Source of the DNA: Nitrososphaerota archaeon
GTDB lineage: Archaea > Thermoproteota > Nitrososphaeria > Nitrososphaerales > Gagatemarchaeaceae
Length of the DNA stretch: 8,902 nucleotides
Direction of reading: 5' to 3'
NCBI GenBank assembly: GCA_003135575.1
Contig: PLCG01000091.1
Coordinates: 3,838 to 12,739 of the forward strand
Shown here piece after piece: positions 1-5,787 of the stretch. A model generated the notes under the pieces. The model searched no databases. It was not told where the DNA came from and was given only the letters and a program-made list of their open reading frames with translations. The position numbers and the translations under genes were made by a program. Numbering within the stretch: the stretch's first letter is position 1; each line of letters opens with the position of its first letter.

Positions 1-1
1 C

Positions 2-223
2 TCAAGCTTCGACCTGAAGCAGACCCATGACCAGGTGACCATAGAAGAGCGACCAGCCAAGGAAGTCGTAGAGATACGGGGGAGGCGAATAGCCCCGAAG
101 GGCGTTCCGGTTGCGAACCCGGCGTTCGACATGACGCCGCCCGAGCTAGTCTCCTCCATAATATCAGACAAAGGAATCATCAAGAGCCCCGTCCAGGACC
201 ACATCACCAGCGTGATCCGTTAA
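2..223 (+). CDS. mtnA: C-terminal end of S-methyl-5-thioribose-1-phosphate isomerase-like protein (aIF2B superfamily), partial
   Basis: The reading frame is already open at the left edge, so only the last 73 residues are present. They contain a TIEER segment, a GRRIAPKGVPVANPAFDMTP motif and an ELVSSIISDKGII ending, which I recognise as the C-terminal end of the MtnA / aIF2B-alpha-like family. In that family MtnA converts 5-methylthioribose-1-phosphate to 5-methylthioribulose-1-phosphate in methionine salvage, in the cytoplasm. Related archaeal proteins include ribose-1,5-bisphosphate isomerase and aIF2B subunits; the NPAFD.TP block and the GRRIAP lead-in favour MtnA. The catalytic residues lie upstream, outside the window. 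The gene ends 43 nt from the convergent V4R gene. The GTG at 35 is an internal valine and not a start. Confidence 0.85.
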   Translation, partial: SSFDLKQTHDQVTIEERPAKEVVEIRGRRIAPKGVPVANPAFDMTPPELVSSIISDKGIIKSPVQDHITSVIR

Positions 224-266
224 CGCCCAACTTGCGCATGTGTCGGAGAAGAAGAGATGCTTGCGC

Positions 267-797
267 TTATGGCGTCGGCCTAAATGCAAATACACACAGG
301 GCATCTCCCATCGCCATGCACCTCTCCTCAATGACCTTTACGTCGCTCCTGAAGAGCGCGGACAAGAACCCCGCCAGGTAGCCCTTGAAGAAGTCGCACG
401 AAGGCTCGACGGACAGCTGCGTCTCCTTCCTTCCTCTGGCCTCGAAGCAGTCTTGTATCGAGATTCTCCCCGAGTTGGTCTGCCAGTCCAAGGACTCGAC
501 GGATATCATGCCCCAGTTCTGACCAGCCTTCCTGCTGACCAAGAGCTTCAACACTTCTTCTTTGCTCTTCGTCTCGTTGACCATCCTGTCGAAGGACCTC
601 CGACCGGGCTCTATCCCGGCATCGTAGACGATTGCCCGGGCAGGCGAGCCGAATATCCTCACCAACGACGACTTGAGATCTTGGAAGGTCACGAATCTGA
701 ACTCAAAGCCTTCATCCTGCATGCTAAGAGAAGGTTCACTAATCTTCCGCTGGAGCACGTGTCTGAGCGCCATTTCAACCACTTGGCTTAGCATCAT
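267..797 (-). CDS. V4R-domain protein (4-vinyl reductase-like small-molecule-binding domain)
   Basis: This 176-aa protein ends with a V4R-like signature: around residues 131-170 it has EPSCDFFKGYLAGFLSALF, then an ERCMAMGDALC segment with paired cysteines (C160, C168) around a GD turn. V4R domains occur in archaeal and bacterial regulatory or ligand-binding proteins and in bacteriochlorophyll synthesis protein BchJ; some are thought to bind hydrophobic ligands or metal. No DNA-binding or other effector domain is visible, so it may be a stand-alone sensor. Residues 20-115 form a mixed alpha/beta region that I do not recognise separately. The start at the double ATG (797) is the longest sensible ATG start. 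An ATG at 773 is also possible, because a CTTAAC box at 806-811 would then sit about 35 nt upstream. It is convergent with the mtnA end. Ligand and role are unknown. Confidence 0.72.
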   Translation of the reverse strand: MMLSQVVEMALRHVLQRKISEPSLSMQDEGFEFRFVTFQDLKSSLVRIFGSPARAIVYDAGIEPGRRSFDRMVNETKSKEEVLKLLVSRKAGQNWGMISVESLDWQTNSGRISIQDCFEARGRKETQLSVEPSCDFFKGYLAGFLSALFRSDVKVIEERCMAMGDALCVFAFRPTP

Positions 798-1014
798 GGG
801 GCAGGTTAAGCCTACATGCCGGACCGTCAAACATTGGGCGCCAATCTTGGTCCTTCCACCAAACAACAGACGCGAGGCAAACTAGGGTGTTTTCGCACCA
901 TAATTGGTTAATAGCCACGGCGCGCAGCCTCGCTTTGGGACTCAGGCCACCGCGAAGACTGCGAAGTAGTCGCTAACATGGGTGCTTATCATCGGCACCT
1001 TCTACACTGAAATC
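798..1014. other. Divergent intergenic region
   Basis: This 217-nt region lies between the starts of the V4R gene (minus) and the secreted coiled-coil gene (plus). I see no gene in it. It holds AT-rich patches near 899-913 and an imperfect inverted repeat at 952-973 (GCGA..ACT / AGT..TCGC around a GCGA centre), which could be a weak operator or chance. A plus-strand TATA-like box is listed separately. Confidence 0.4.
986..992 (+). promoter_or_regulatory. Probable TATA box for the 1015 gene
   Basis: TTATCAT is centred 26 nt upstream of the ATG at 1015, the distance expected for an archaeal TATA box driving a leaderless mRNA. No Shine-Dalgarno sequence precedes that ATG. The match to the consensus is only moderate. 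Confidence 0.4.
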
Positions 1015-1686
1015 ATGAATCAACGCGCTTGGGCGGTCATAGTAATCGTTCTGATGGGTTTCTCGTTGTACCAAGCAGTAGGCAACGACTCGCTGACTAA
1101 CCAATACAATTCGTTAGTCGCGAACTACACCACAGTGCGGGGGCAATACGTTAGCGGGGTTGCCAGCTACAACAAGCTGGTCACGGCCTTCAACTCGCTC
1201 GGAGTAAACGAAAGCAAGGACAAGACTCAGATTGGGCTTTTGAACCGGGCACTAAACGTCAGCAACCAGGCCTATCAAGTCCTCCTTGGCAACTACAGCA
1301 AGTACAGAATAATCTATCAGGTCGCAGGGGCAAACCAATCCATCCCAATCTGGGGAGTCCAACAAACCGTCAAGCCCAACGACTCAATCTCCTGGAACCT
1401 CCTCGACACATTCGACAATCACATTACGATTGACTCGAATGCCAGCTTGACCTACCTGATCCTGACCCAGTACACGCTCGCTGACCTCCTTTATCACAGG
1501 CCTTGCCTTCCGGTGGTGAGCTACACTGGGACGCACTTCCAGACCGACGCGATGCTGTCCGAAGGGTGCGCAGCCTATGTCCTGTTCATCTGGAATCGCT
1601 CGACCGCTCCGGTCGTGATAACGCCGAACGTGAGCGCGACTTATGCGCCTACTCGGTCCCTAACTGGCGTCTGTAGCATTCCCTGA
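1015..1686 (+). CDS. Membrane-anchored, sequon-rich exported coiled-coil protein (function unknown)
   Basis: This 223-aa protein is not recognised as a known family. An N-terminal hydrophobic helix (residues 5-22) after MNQR suggests an uncleaved membrane anchor or signal sequence with the rest outside the cell. Residues 31-62 show a regular heptad: Y31, Y38, Y45, Y52 and F59 at one position, with L34, V41, L55 and L62 three residues later. A second run has L80, Y87, Y94 and Y101. After about residue 100 the protein looks beta-rich, with three cysteines (C164, C185, C220). Ten N-X-S/T sequons are present (N24, N37, N65, N81, N93, N107, N122, N142, N194, N205), which fits an N-glycosylated archaeal surface protein. 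The ATG at 1015 is chosen over an in-frame GTG at 982 because the membrane anchor follows directly and a TATA-like box lies 26 nt upstream. It is convergent with the four-helix membrane gene. Confidence 0.75.
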   Translation: MNQRAWAVIVIVLMGFSLYQAVGNDSLTNQYNSLVANYTTVRGQYVSGVASYNKLVTAFNSLGVNESKDKTQIGLLNRALNVSNQAYQVLLGNYSKYRIIYQVAGANQSIPIWGVQQTVKPNDSISWNLLDTFDNHITIDSNASLTYLILTQYTLADLLYHRPCLPVVSYTGTHFQTDAMLSEGCAAYVLFIWNRSTAPVVITPNVSATYAPTRSLTGVCSIP

Positions 1687-1771
1687 CAGAGGGCTTCGCA
1701 CGCAGGAGTTTCCCCCTTCAAGGCCTCGTAGTTTGCTGAGCTAGCGACAAGTCTCTTTCCAGCATGCGCTT

Positions 1772-2269
1772 TCACGGCTCTTCTGATTGCGTTCGTGATT
1801 TTTGCGACTGTGTCAATGCGTTCCTTAATTTCTTGCGGTCCCGGGGAACCACAATACCGAGAATCGCGACGAAGATGAGTTCCACGACAAAAAGTAATCC
1901 TGCTCCGGTGGGTGTGAAGGCGAAGATTAGCATGGGTAATGCAAATACGAATCCCAGCAAGCCCAATGACGAAAATATCACGCTAATCCATTCAACCATC
2001 CCCCCCTGCAGGACCAGTCCTCCAGCCAATTGCATGAATCCAAAACTCGCAAAAACGCACACGGCGCACGTCCCTGCTAGGATCCAAATCAGAGCGTAGA
2101 ACCATATGACCGCGTATTTCCCAAAGATTGCTGGCTGGAAATTGTCAGGCATTGTCAGCACAAGAACGAGTCCCGTGAATGCTATTCCGCCCAAGAACCC
2201 CATGACTAAGAGTTCTTGCTGGTGGAATGGGCTCTCCCGCCCTTGGAACGGAGGATTAGCGGTCCCCAT
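1772..2269 (-). CDS. Four-helix integral membrane protein (unknown)
   Basis: This 165-aa protein has four clear hydrophobic segments at about residues 20-40, 53-76, 94-118 and 121-142, separated by short loops, and a basic, polar tail (PRDRKKLRN, then Q/S-rich). By the positive-inside rule the tail is cytoplasmic, and with four helices so is the N-terminus. I see no catalytic motif or recognised family. The open frame continues upstream to 2575, but the ATG at 2269 is the first start codon giving a sensible membrane protein; a GTG at 2275 is the close alternative, and the upstream part overlaps the divergent 2390 gene. It lies opposite the large exported protein, with which it might share a promoter region. 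Confidence 0.7.
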   Translation of the reverse strand: MGTANPPFQGRESPFHQQELLVMGFLGGIAFTGLVLVLTMPDNFQPAIFGKYAVIWFYALIWILAGTCAVCVFASFGFMQLAGGLVLQGGMVEWISVIFSSLGLLGFVFALPMLIFAFTPTGAGLLFVVELIFVAILGIVVPRDRKKLRNALTQSQKSRTQSEEP

Positions 2270-2360
2270 CTCCACCGAGTTAACAGCCCTTAGAATTAGG
2301 CCTATCTCCCGATTAGCTAACAGAAACGAAGGATCTCTCGAAGAATCTCTTCGTGGCTGC

Positions 2361-2366
2361 TTATAA
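2361..2366 (+). promoter_or_regulatory. TATA box (palindromic TTATAA) for the 2390 gene, possibly bidirectional
   Basis: TTATAA is centred 26.5 nt upstream of the TTG at 2390, the archaeal TATA-to-start-site distance, so the mRNA is probably leaderless. The box is a perfect palindrome and could in principle also fire toward the minus-strand membrane gene, with a start near 2337 and a leader of about 68 nt. Confidence 0.65.
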
Positions 2367-2389
2367 GCGCCGTTCCCCTCTTCAGGTAA

Positions 2390-4669
2390 TTGCGCAAGAG
2401 AGTTGGCGGAACGGTAACCAATGCCATAATCGGAGTACTCATCATTTACCTCGCCGTCAGCGCTGCCTACTTCTACATACGAGGCCTTGAATCGGGCCCG
2501 GGGCCCAACGGAGGCGCCAGCACGACCAGCAGCGTCACAATGGCAACTTCCAGCGCTTCTGCCACCTCTGCCCAAGGCCTCGACAACATGTCCCTCTCAC
2601 AGCTTCAAACGCTCTCTTTCGCCAACTCAAGCAAGTGCGACGGACTCCTTGACACCAAGTATTGGGACACGGCGATTCGGGCGTCTGGCAATTCCACGGC
2701 CCACATGATTCCAAACACCGTCTACGGTCTGGCCCAGTCCTGGAACGGATGGACGAATTTCTTCAGGGACAACATGAGCAATCCGCCAGCTTGGCTGTCC
2801 CTGGGTCTCGGAAGCTACACCTCGTCACTCGAGGCGGAACTGGCGGCGAGGGTCATGGGCACCAACAACGTCACTCTCGCAGCTGCGATCATGAAGAACT
2901 ACACCGCTTCCATTGGTGCGCTTGAAGTTACTGGGGTCGACACTTTGACATGGGGAGGGCTTTCGGCGGTGAAGGCCTACTATCAGACTGGCAGCGTTAA
3001 CCAGGCGGCAGCGCAGACGTTCCCCGCGCAGGTATACCGGCTCTTCAAGCTCTCGCAGGACTGCAACTACTCGGAGCTGCAAAGGGCCGAATTCCTTGGG
3101 ACGGCGCTGTCGATGACAGCCCTGATTGCCATCACGTCTGGGAAGGACGGATTCGGCCCGAAGTTCGAGAGTCTTCTCGTCAAGCTAGGAATCCAAGACG
3201 CGTGGCCAGCGATAAAGGGTTCTCTGAAAACGATCAACGACGCCTCTCCGCCGGCCGCCTACGAGACGACGATGATACTTGCGGCAATGGCGAAGAAATT
3301 CCCTGCGAACTTCAATGACGCGGCATCCTTCACGGCTAGCAGGGTTGCAAGCATGGTTCAAGTGCTCAAGGGAAAAGGGCTGTCGTCCGATGAGATAACG
3401 CAAAAGGTCGCTGGTCTCAGCAAGGCAGTCGATGAATCTGGCGACGCAGGGCACGTGGCAGAGCTCGCAGACGCGATCAGTTATGGCCAGAACGGATTCA
3501 TAGGAGTGAAGATTGACAGCAATCTTAGGGCCGCTCTTTACTATTCAGGCTCATCACGTGCCCTAACTGCCTCGTTCTTGGCGAGCATCCTTTCAGATTT
3601 CAGGGTCGGCGAGGTGACAGCTCTCAAGGTCACAATTCACAAGCAATGGGCGAAACTTTCGAGCTACGAGGTATACCAAGGAGGAAGCTCCGTGAGCTTC
3701 ACGCTTCCGGACAAAGAGGTCCATCCAGGTGATGACGTGGGGCTCTCGTTCGAGGTGTTGACGGTCGAAAACTTCGCCAAGTCGATTCCGGACATCACAC
3801 TCACTAATGCTGCGCCCCTGCAATGGCTCGGCGATATCGCGGTATTGAAGGACTTCAAGGTCGTGGATGGTACCTTGGAGTTTGAGGTGCTGCAGAGCAA
3901 TCAATGGTCGAGTGTAGGCAGTTATGTCATCGAGGGCAAGGTTCTGAATTATCCTGGAGTAAGCCGTCAGTATGGTGGTATCTTCGCGGATTTCGTGATT
4001 ACGGATTACGCTGGAAGATCCACAAACCTCAGGATACGGTTCGATGGATTCACCTTCAATGGTGCGGGCCTCCAGCTAGTTAATGGCGGATTTAGCGCCC
4101 CAATCTCAATGCTCTCTAACGATGGATTTAGACTGAAGATTCTGTACCGAACCGACAACCAAGTGGCAACCGTTTACCTTGGTCCGCCTTCGGAATCAGC
4201 ATATCGCCTCGGGGTAATACATACCTACTCAGGCTCCTATCTTGATTTGTTGAAGGGACGGTACACGAAAGCCTACCAAATCGACAACGTCGTTGTGGTG
4301 AGAGACCTTGAGAAAGCGATGCTTTCGAAGGGTGGAACTCATGATCTTGGCAGACTCGGATCTGAAATTGCTTACGTGGCAAGCGATAGGAATCTAGGCC
4401 TGAAGAATGTGATCATCGAGGAACCGGCAAAGGGCGGTCGCGACCTCTATACTCAAGACAACTCTATTGCAATTCAAGCAAGGCTCCTGACTGATTTCAC
4501 GGGAAGCAGTCGCGACACAGTGATTCAGAACGCGCTCTTCGATCTTGCTAACCAAATACAGAAAGATTACCAAAACCAGCCGCAAATGCGCGACGGTTAC
4601 GCGATACTCTCCTACCTCGACGTGGATGGCACTTTGAAGACAATCATTCTCGAGGTGCCTAAATGGTGA
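2390..4669 (+). CDS. Large membrane-anchored exported protein with glycosylated alpha-rich N-terminal region and beta-rich C-terminal region (unknown)
   Basis: This 759-aa protein is not recognised as a whole. A basic start (RKR) precedes a membrane segment at residues 11-30, then a Ser/Thr/Gly-rich linker (34-62) like those beside archaeal cell walls. Residues 65-400 look mainly helical and carry the only two cysteines (C83, C225) and all seven N-X-S/T sequons (N66, N79, N101, N128, N160, N170, N226). Residues 405-600 look beta-rich, with an Ig/E-set-like stretch at about 408-520. Residues 650-757 look alpha/beta, with a GGRDLY...IAIQAR pattern faintly like a nuclease core. Start choice: an in-frame TAA sits directly before the TTG at 2390, a TATA box lies 26.5 nt upstream, and the membrane anchor begins within 11 residues; the next ATG is residue 51. 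It probably acts outside the cell, tethered to the membrane; substrate or partner is unknown. The tRNA-Arg gene follows after 116 nt. Confidence 0.8.
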   Translation: MRKRVGGTVTNAIIGVLIIYLAVSAAYFYIRGLESGPGPNGGASTTSSVTMATSSASATSAQGLDNMSLSQLQTLSFANSSKCDGLLDTKYWDTAIRASGNSTAHMIPNTVYGLAQSWNGWTNFFRDNMSNPPAWLSLGLGSYTSSLEAELAARVMGTNNVTLAAAIMKNYTASIGALEVTGVDTLTWGGLSAVKAYYQTGSVNQAAAQTFPAQVYRLFKLSQDCNYSELQRAEFLGTALSMTALIAITSGKDGFGPKFESLLVKLGIQDAWPAIKGSLKTINDASPPAAYETTMILAAMAKKFPANFNDAASFTASRVASMVQVLKGKGLSSDEITQKVAGLSKAVDESGDAGHVAELADAISYGQNGFIGVKIDSNLRAALYYSGSSRALTASFLASILSDFRVGEVTALKVTIHKQWAKLSSYEVYQGGSSVSFTLPDKEVHPGDDVGLSFEVLTVENFAKSIPDITLTNAAPLQWLGDIAVLKDFKVVDGTLEFEVLQSNQWSSVGSYVIEGKVLNYPGVSRQYGGIFADFVITDYAGRSTNLRIRFDGFTFNGAGLQLVNGGFSAPISMLSNDGFRLKILYRTDNQVATVYLGPPSESAYRLGVIHTYSGSYLDLLKGRYTKAYQIDNVVVVRDLEKAMLSKGGTHDLGRLGSEIAYVASDRNLGLKNVIIEEPAKGGRDLYTQDNSIAIQARLLTDFTGSSRDTVIQNALFDLANQIQKDYQNQPQMRDGYAILSYLDVDGTLKTIILEVPKW

Positions 4670-4741
4670 TCCGACCCTCGATATTCTAGAGATGCGATTC
4701 CGTCAAAACTACTGGCTGCCCACACTCTTCAAGAATTGCTC

Positions 4742-4759
4742 TTTAAGGAATAGCCTTAT
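4742..4759 (+). promoter_or_regulatory. Candidate promoter for the tRNA-Arg gene
   Basis: Two TATA-like stretches lie before the tRNA: TTTAAG at 4742-4747, implying a start near 4771 and a leader of about 15 nt, and CTTATG at about 4754-4759, implying a start near 4784-4786, right at the 5' end. I cannot choose between them. The rest of 4670-4785 shows no gene. Confidence 0.4.
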
Positions 4760-4785
4760 GTGCAAAGCAATCAGGAAGTTCGGAC

Positions 4786-4931
4786 GGGCCCGTCGCCTAG
4801 TCAGCCAAGACTGCGAACTGTCCGCTGGGGAAATGTGCGCTGTCTTCCCACGCGACACACACTTCATACTCGGACAGGGCACGGGGCTTCGGACCCCGGT
4901 GTCGCGGGTTCAAATCCCACCGGGCCCTCCA
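4786..4931 (+). tRNA. tRNA-Arg (anticodon UCG), interrupted in the D-loop
   Basis: Both ends fold together. Acceptor strands GGGCCCG (4786-4792) and CGGGCCC (4921-4927) pair perfectly, with U73 at 4928 and an encoded CCA at 4929-4931. D-stem GCCT (4795-4798) pairs with GGGC (4877-4880) through one U-G pair. Anticodon stem CGGGG (4882-4886) pairs with CCCCG (4894-4898) around the loop CTTCGGA, giving anticodon UCG, which reads CGA and possibly other CGN arginine codons. The variable loop is GTGTC and the T-loop TTCAAAT. About 69 nt separate the D-loop halves; removing them leaves a 77-nt tRNA including CCA, with G18G19 at 4872-4873 and a G15-C48 pair. Oddities: a C-A mismatch in the T-stem (4905/4919) and C at position 9. 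T-runs at 4977-4980 and 4991-4995 could end transcription. The alternative is a decaying copy. Confidence 0.85.
4803..4871 (+). other. Probable non-canonical tRNA intron in the D-loop (about 69 nt)
   Basis: This insertion lies between D-loop positions 17 and 18. Boundaries 4802-4870 or 4803-4871 give the same mature loop, AGTCGGACA. Archaea carry non-canonical tRNA introns, including in the D-arm, removed by the splicing endonuclease at bulge-helix-bulge structures. I could not draw a strict one here. What I can pair is CTGTCCG (4818-4824) with CGGACAG (4871-4877) across the 3' junction, and a GGGAA/TTCCC hairpin (4828-4832 with 4845-4849) inside the insert. No protein is encoded. Confidence 0.6.
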
Positions 4932-4982
4932 CAACACCTCAAGTTAGATGGCCGAACGCGTCATTTCAGGAGACTTTTGAAT

Positions 4983-5330
4983 CTAGTTGGTTTTTCTCGA
5001 AGGGGGCGTTCCTTTCCTGACAACGATATCTTCCTCTCTTCGTGTCCACATCAATCCTTCCTCCCTACCGGGTGTGGAATCCAATTTCAACGCTTTCCGT
5101 ATGTGCTTAGGAATGGCGGTACTTCCCCCTCTGCTTAGGATTGTCTTTCTAAAGCTCGACTGTAGGGTTCCTCTCGTGACATCCACGTCACCCCCCTCTT
5201 GTATCCAGAGCAGTTTTTGCCGCCTTTGAGGCGTGTATCTAAGATTCAACAATCCCATTACTTGATCCGGAACGACCGTCCTCCCACCGCTAGTGAAAAC
5301 AGTTATTGCGAGGAAAAGCTCGTCGGTCAA
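4983..5330 (-). CDS. Tandem AbrB/SpoVT-like (swapped-hairpin) DNA-binding protein
   Basis: This 115-aa protein is two AbrB-like units in one chain. Residues 9-55 (ITVFTSGGRTVVP..., then LLWIQEGGDVDVTRGT) and 62-108 (KTILSRGGSTAIPKHIRKAL..., then LMWTRREEDIVVRKGT) align without a gap over 47 positions, each with the beta-GG-x-T-x-x-P-x-x-hydrophobic helix pattern of the family. AbrB-type domains normally dimerise by swapping hairpins to form one DNA-binding unit, so this chain could form it alone or build a larger assembly. The second unit is nearer the family pattern (IPKHIRKALKL) and more basic. The TTG start at 5330 is supported by a TATA box 28.5 nt upstream and by the first repeat beginning nine residues in. 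Probably a cytoplasmic transcription regulator; the targets and any antitoxin role are unknown, as no toxin gene is adjacent. Confidence 0.75.
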   Translation of the reverse strand: MTDELFLAITVFTSGGRTVVPDQVMGLLNLRYTPQRRQKLLWIQEGGDVDVTRGTLQSSFRKTILSRGGSTAIPKHIRKALKLDSTPGREEGLMWTRREEDIVVRKGTPPSRKTN

Positions 5331-5460
5331 GTCGCCCCTTTGGGCAAGTCATGCATACTTAACCGCGCATATTGCATGTCGCTATTATCGGCGCGTCGAT
5401 TGAACTTTTGGGGCCCGCCGAACTCCCCGACTCATCTTAGAATGGACTCACACGAGGCGC
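5331..5460. other. Intergenic region between the AbrB-like and HMA-like genes
   Basis: These 130 nt hold the AbrB-like gene's promoter (listed separately). I see no other gene; the open frames crossing it lack domain features. Confidence 0.4.
5355..5362 (-). promoter_or_regulatory. TATA box for the tandem AbrB-like gene
   Basis: Minus-strand TTAAGTAT is centred 28.5 nt upstream of the TTG at 5330, consistent with a leaderless transcript. Confidence 0.55.
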
Positions 5461-5688
5461 CTAAGACAGGCGCAGAGGGCTCTTCGGGTCCAACTTCTTC
5501 TTGACTTGGGCGAGAGTCAACTTGTCCGGATCGTAGCTTATCGTGACGTTGTCGAGGATGTAGTTGATGTCCGCCAGGAAGACTCCGTCTAGGCCCCCGA
5601 TCGCCCGCCTCAGCTGCTCGGCTCGTCCCAACCTGCTCATGCCGAGTATCCTCAGGACGGCTACTGCTTCATGCTTGCTGATTGTCAT
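5461..5688 (-). CDS. Small HMA-like (ferredoxin-fold) protein lacking the metal-binding cysteines
   Basis: The 75 residues fit the beta-alpha-beta-beta-alpha-beta pattern of heavy-metal-associated (HMA) domains: VLRILGM (strand), GRAEQLRRAIGGLDGV (helix and turn), ADINYILDNVTISYDPD (two strands), LTLAQVKKKL (helix). The position where metallochaperones carry GMxCxxC reads GMSRLGR, and the whole protein has no cysteine, so copper or zinc binding in the usual way is excluded. Its length is that of one stand-alone domain. It may be a divergent regulator or protein-interaction domain; the similarity is by pattern and could be fold-level only. The ATG at 5688 is the natural start, and a promoter-like motif lies 43 nt upstream. 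It stands 99 nt downstream of the ribbon-helix-helix gene on the same strand, so co-transcription is possible but not required. Confidence 0.65.
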   Translation of the reverse strand: MTISKHEAVAVLRILGMSRLGRAEQLRRAIGGLDGVFLADINYILDNVTISYDPDKLTLAQVKKKLDPKSPLRLS

Positions 5689-5731
5689 CGCAGTTCTGTG
5701 CTTGAGACGCGCCCGCCCTATTGAACCGGGC

Positions 5732-5745
5732 GTATTTTCTGCAAT
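5732..5745 (-). promoter_or_regulatory. Promoter-like element (shared 14-mer) of the HMA-like gene
   Basis: The minus strand reads ATTGCAGAAAATAC, ending 43 nt before the ATG at 5688. The AAAATA core is a plausible TATA box, giving a leader of roughly 20 nt. The identical 14-mer precedes the 6789 gene, in the same orientation and at nearly the same distance. Confidence 0.45.
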
Positions 5746-5787
5746 GAATAGTATTTTTGAAAGAGGAGCGCCTGAGCGTGGCCGGTC

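Noticed and set aside
240..791. Plus-strand open frame of 183 aa
   Set aside because: It is antisense to the V4R gene, whose conserved motifs lie on the other strand; the predicted protein has no domain pattern.
952..973. Imperfect inverted repeat before the 1015 gene
   Set aside because: Only 7 of 9 arm positions pair and the arms are short; this is within chance for a region of this length, so it is not claimed as an operator.
2270..2575. N-terminal extension of the minus-strand membrane protein
   Set aside because: The extension is low-complexity, overlaps the promoter and 5' end of the divergent 2390 gene, and no start signal lies there.
4905..4931. Possible integration (att) site at the tRNA 3' end
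   Set aside because: I found no second copy of the tRNA 3' end and no integrase in the window.
4977..4995. T-runs downstream of the tRNA as a terminator
   Set aside because: They lie about 46-64 nt beyond the tRNA and partly inside the convergent AbrB-like gene; plausible but too weak for a separate feature.
4692..5138. Plus-strand open frame of 148 aa
   Set aside because: It runs across the tRNA gene and antisense to the AbrB-like gene, and has no coding features.
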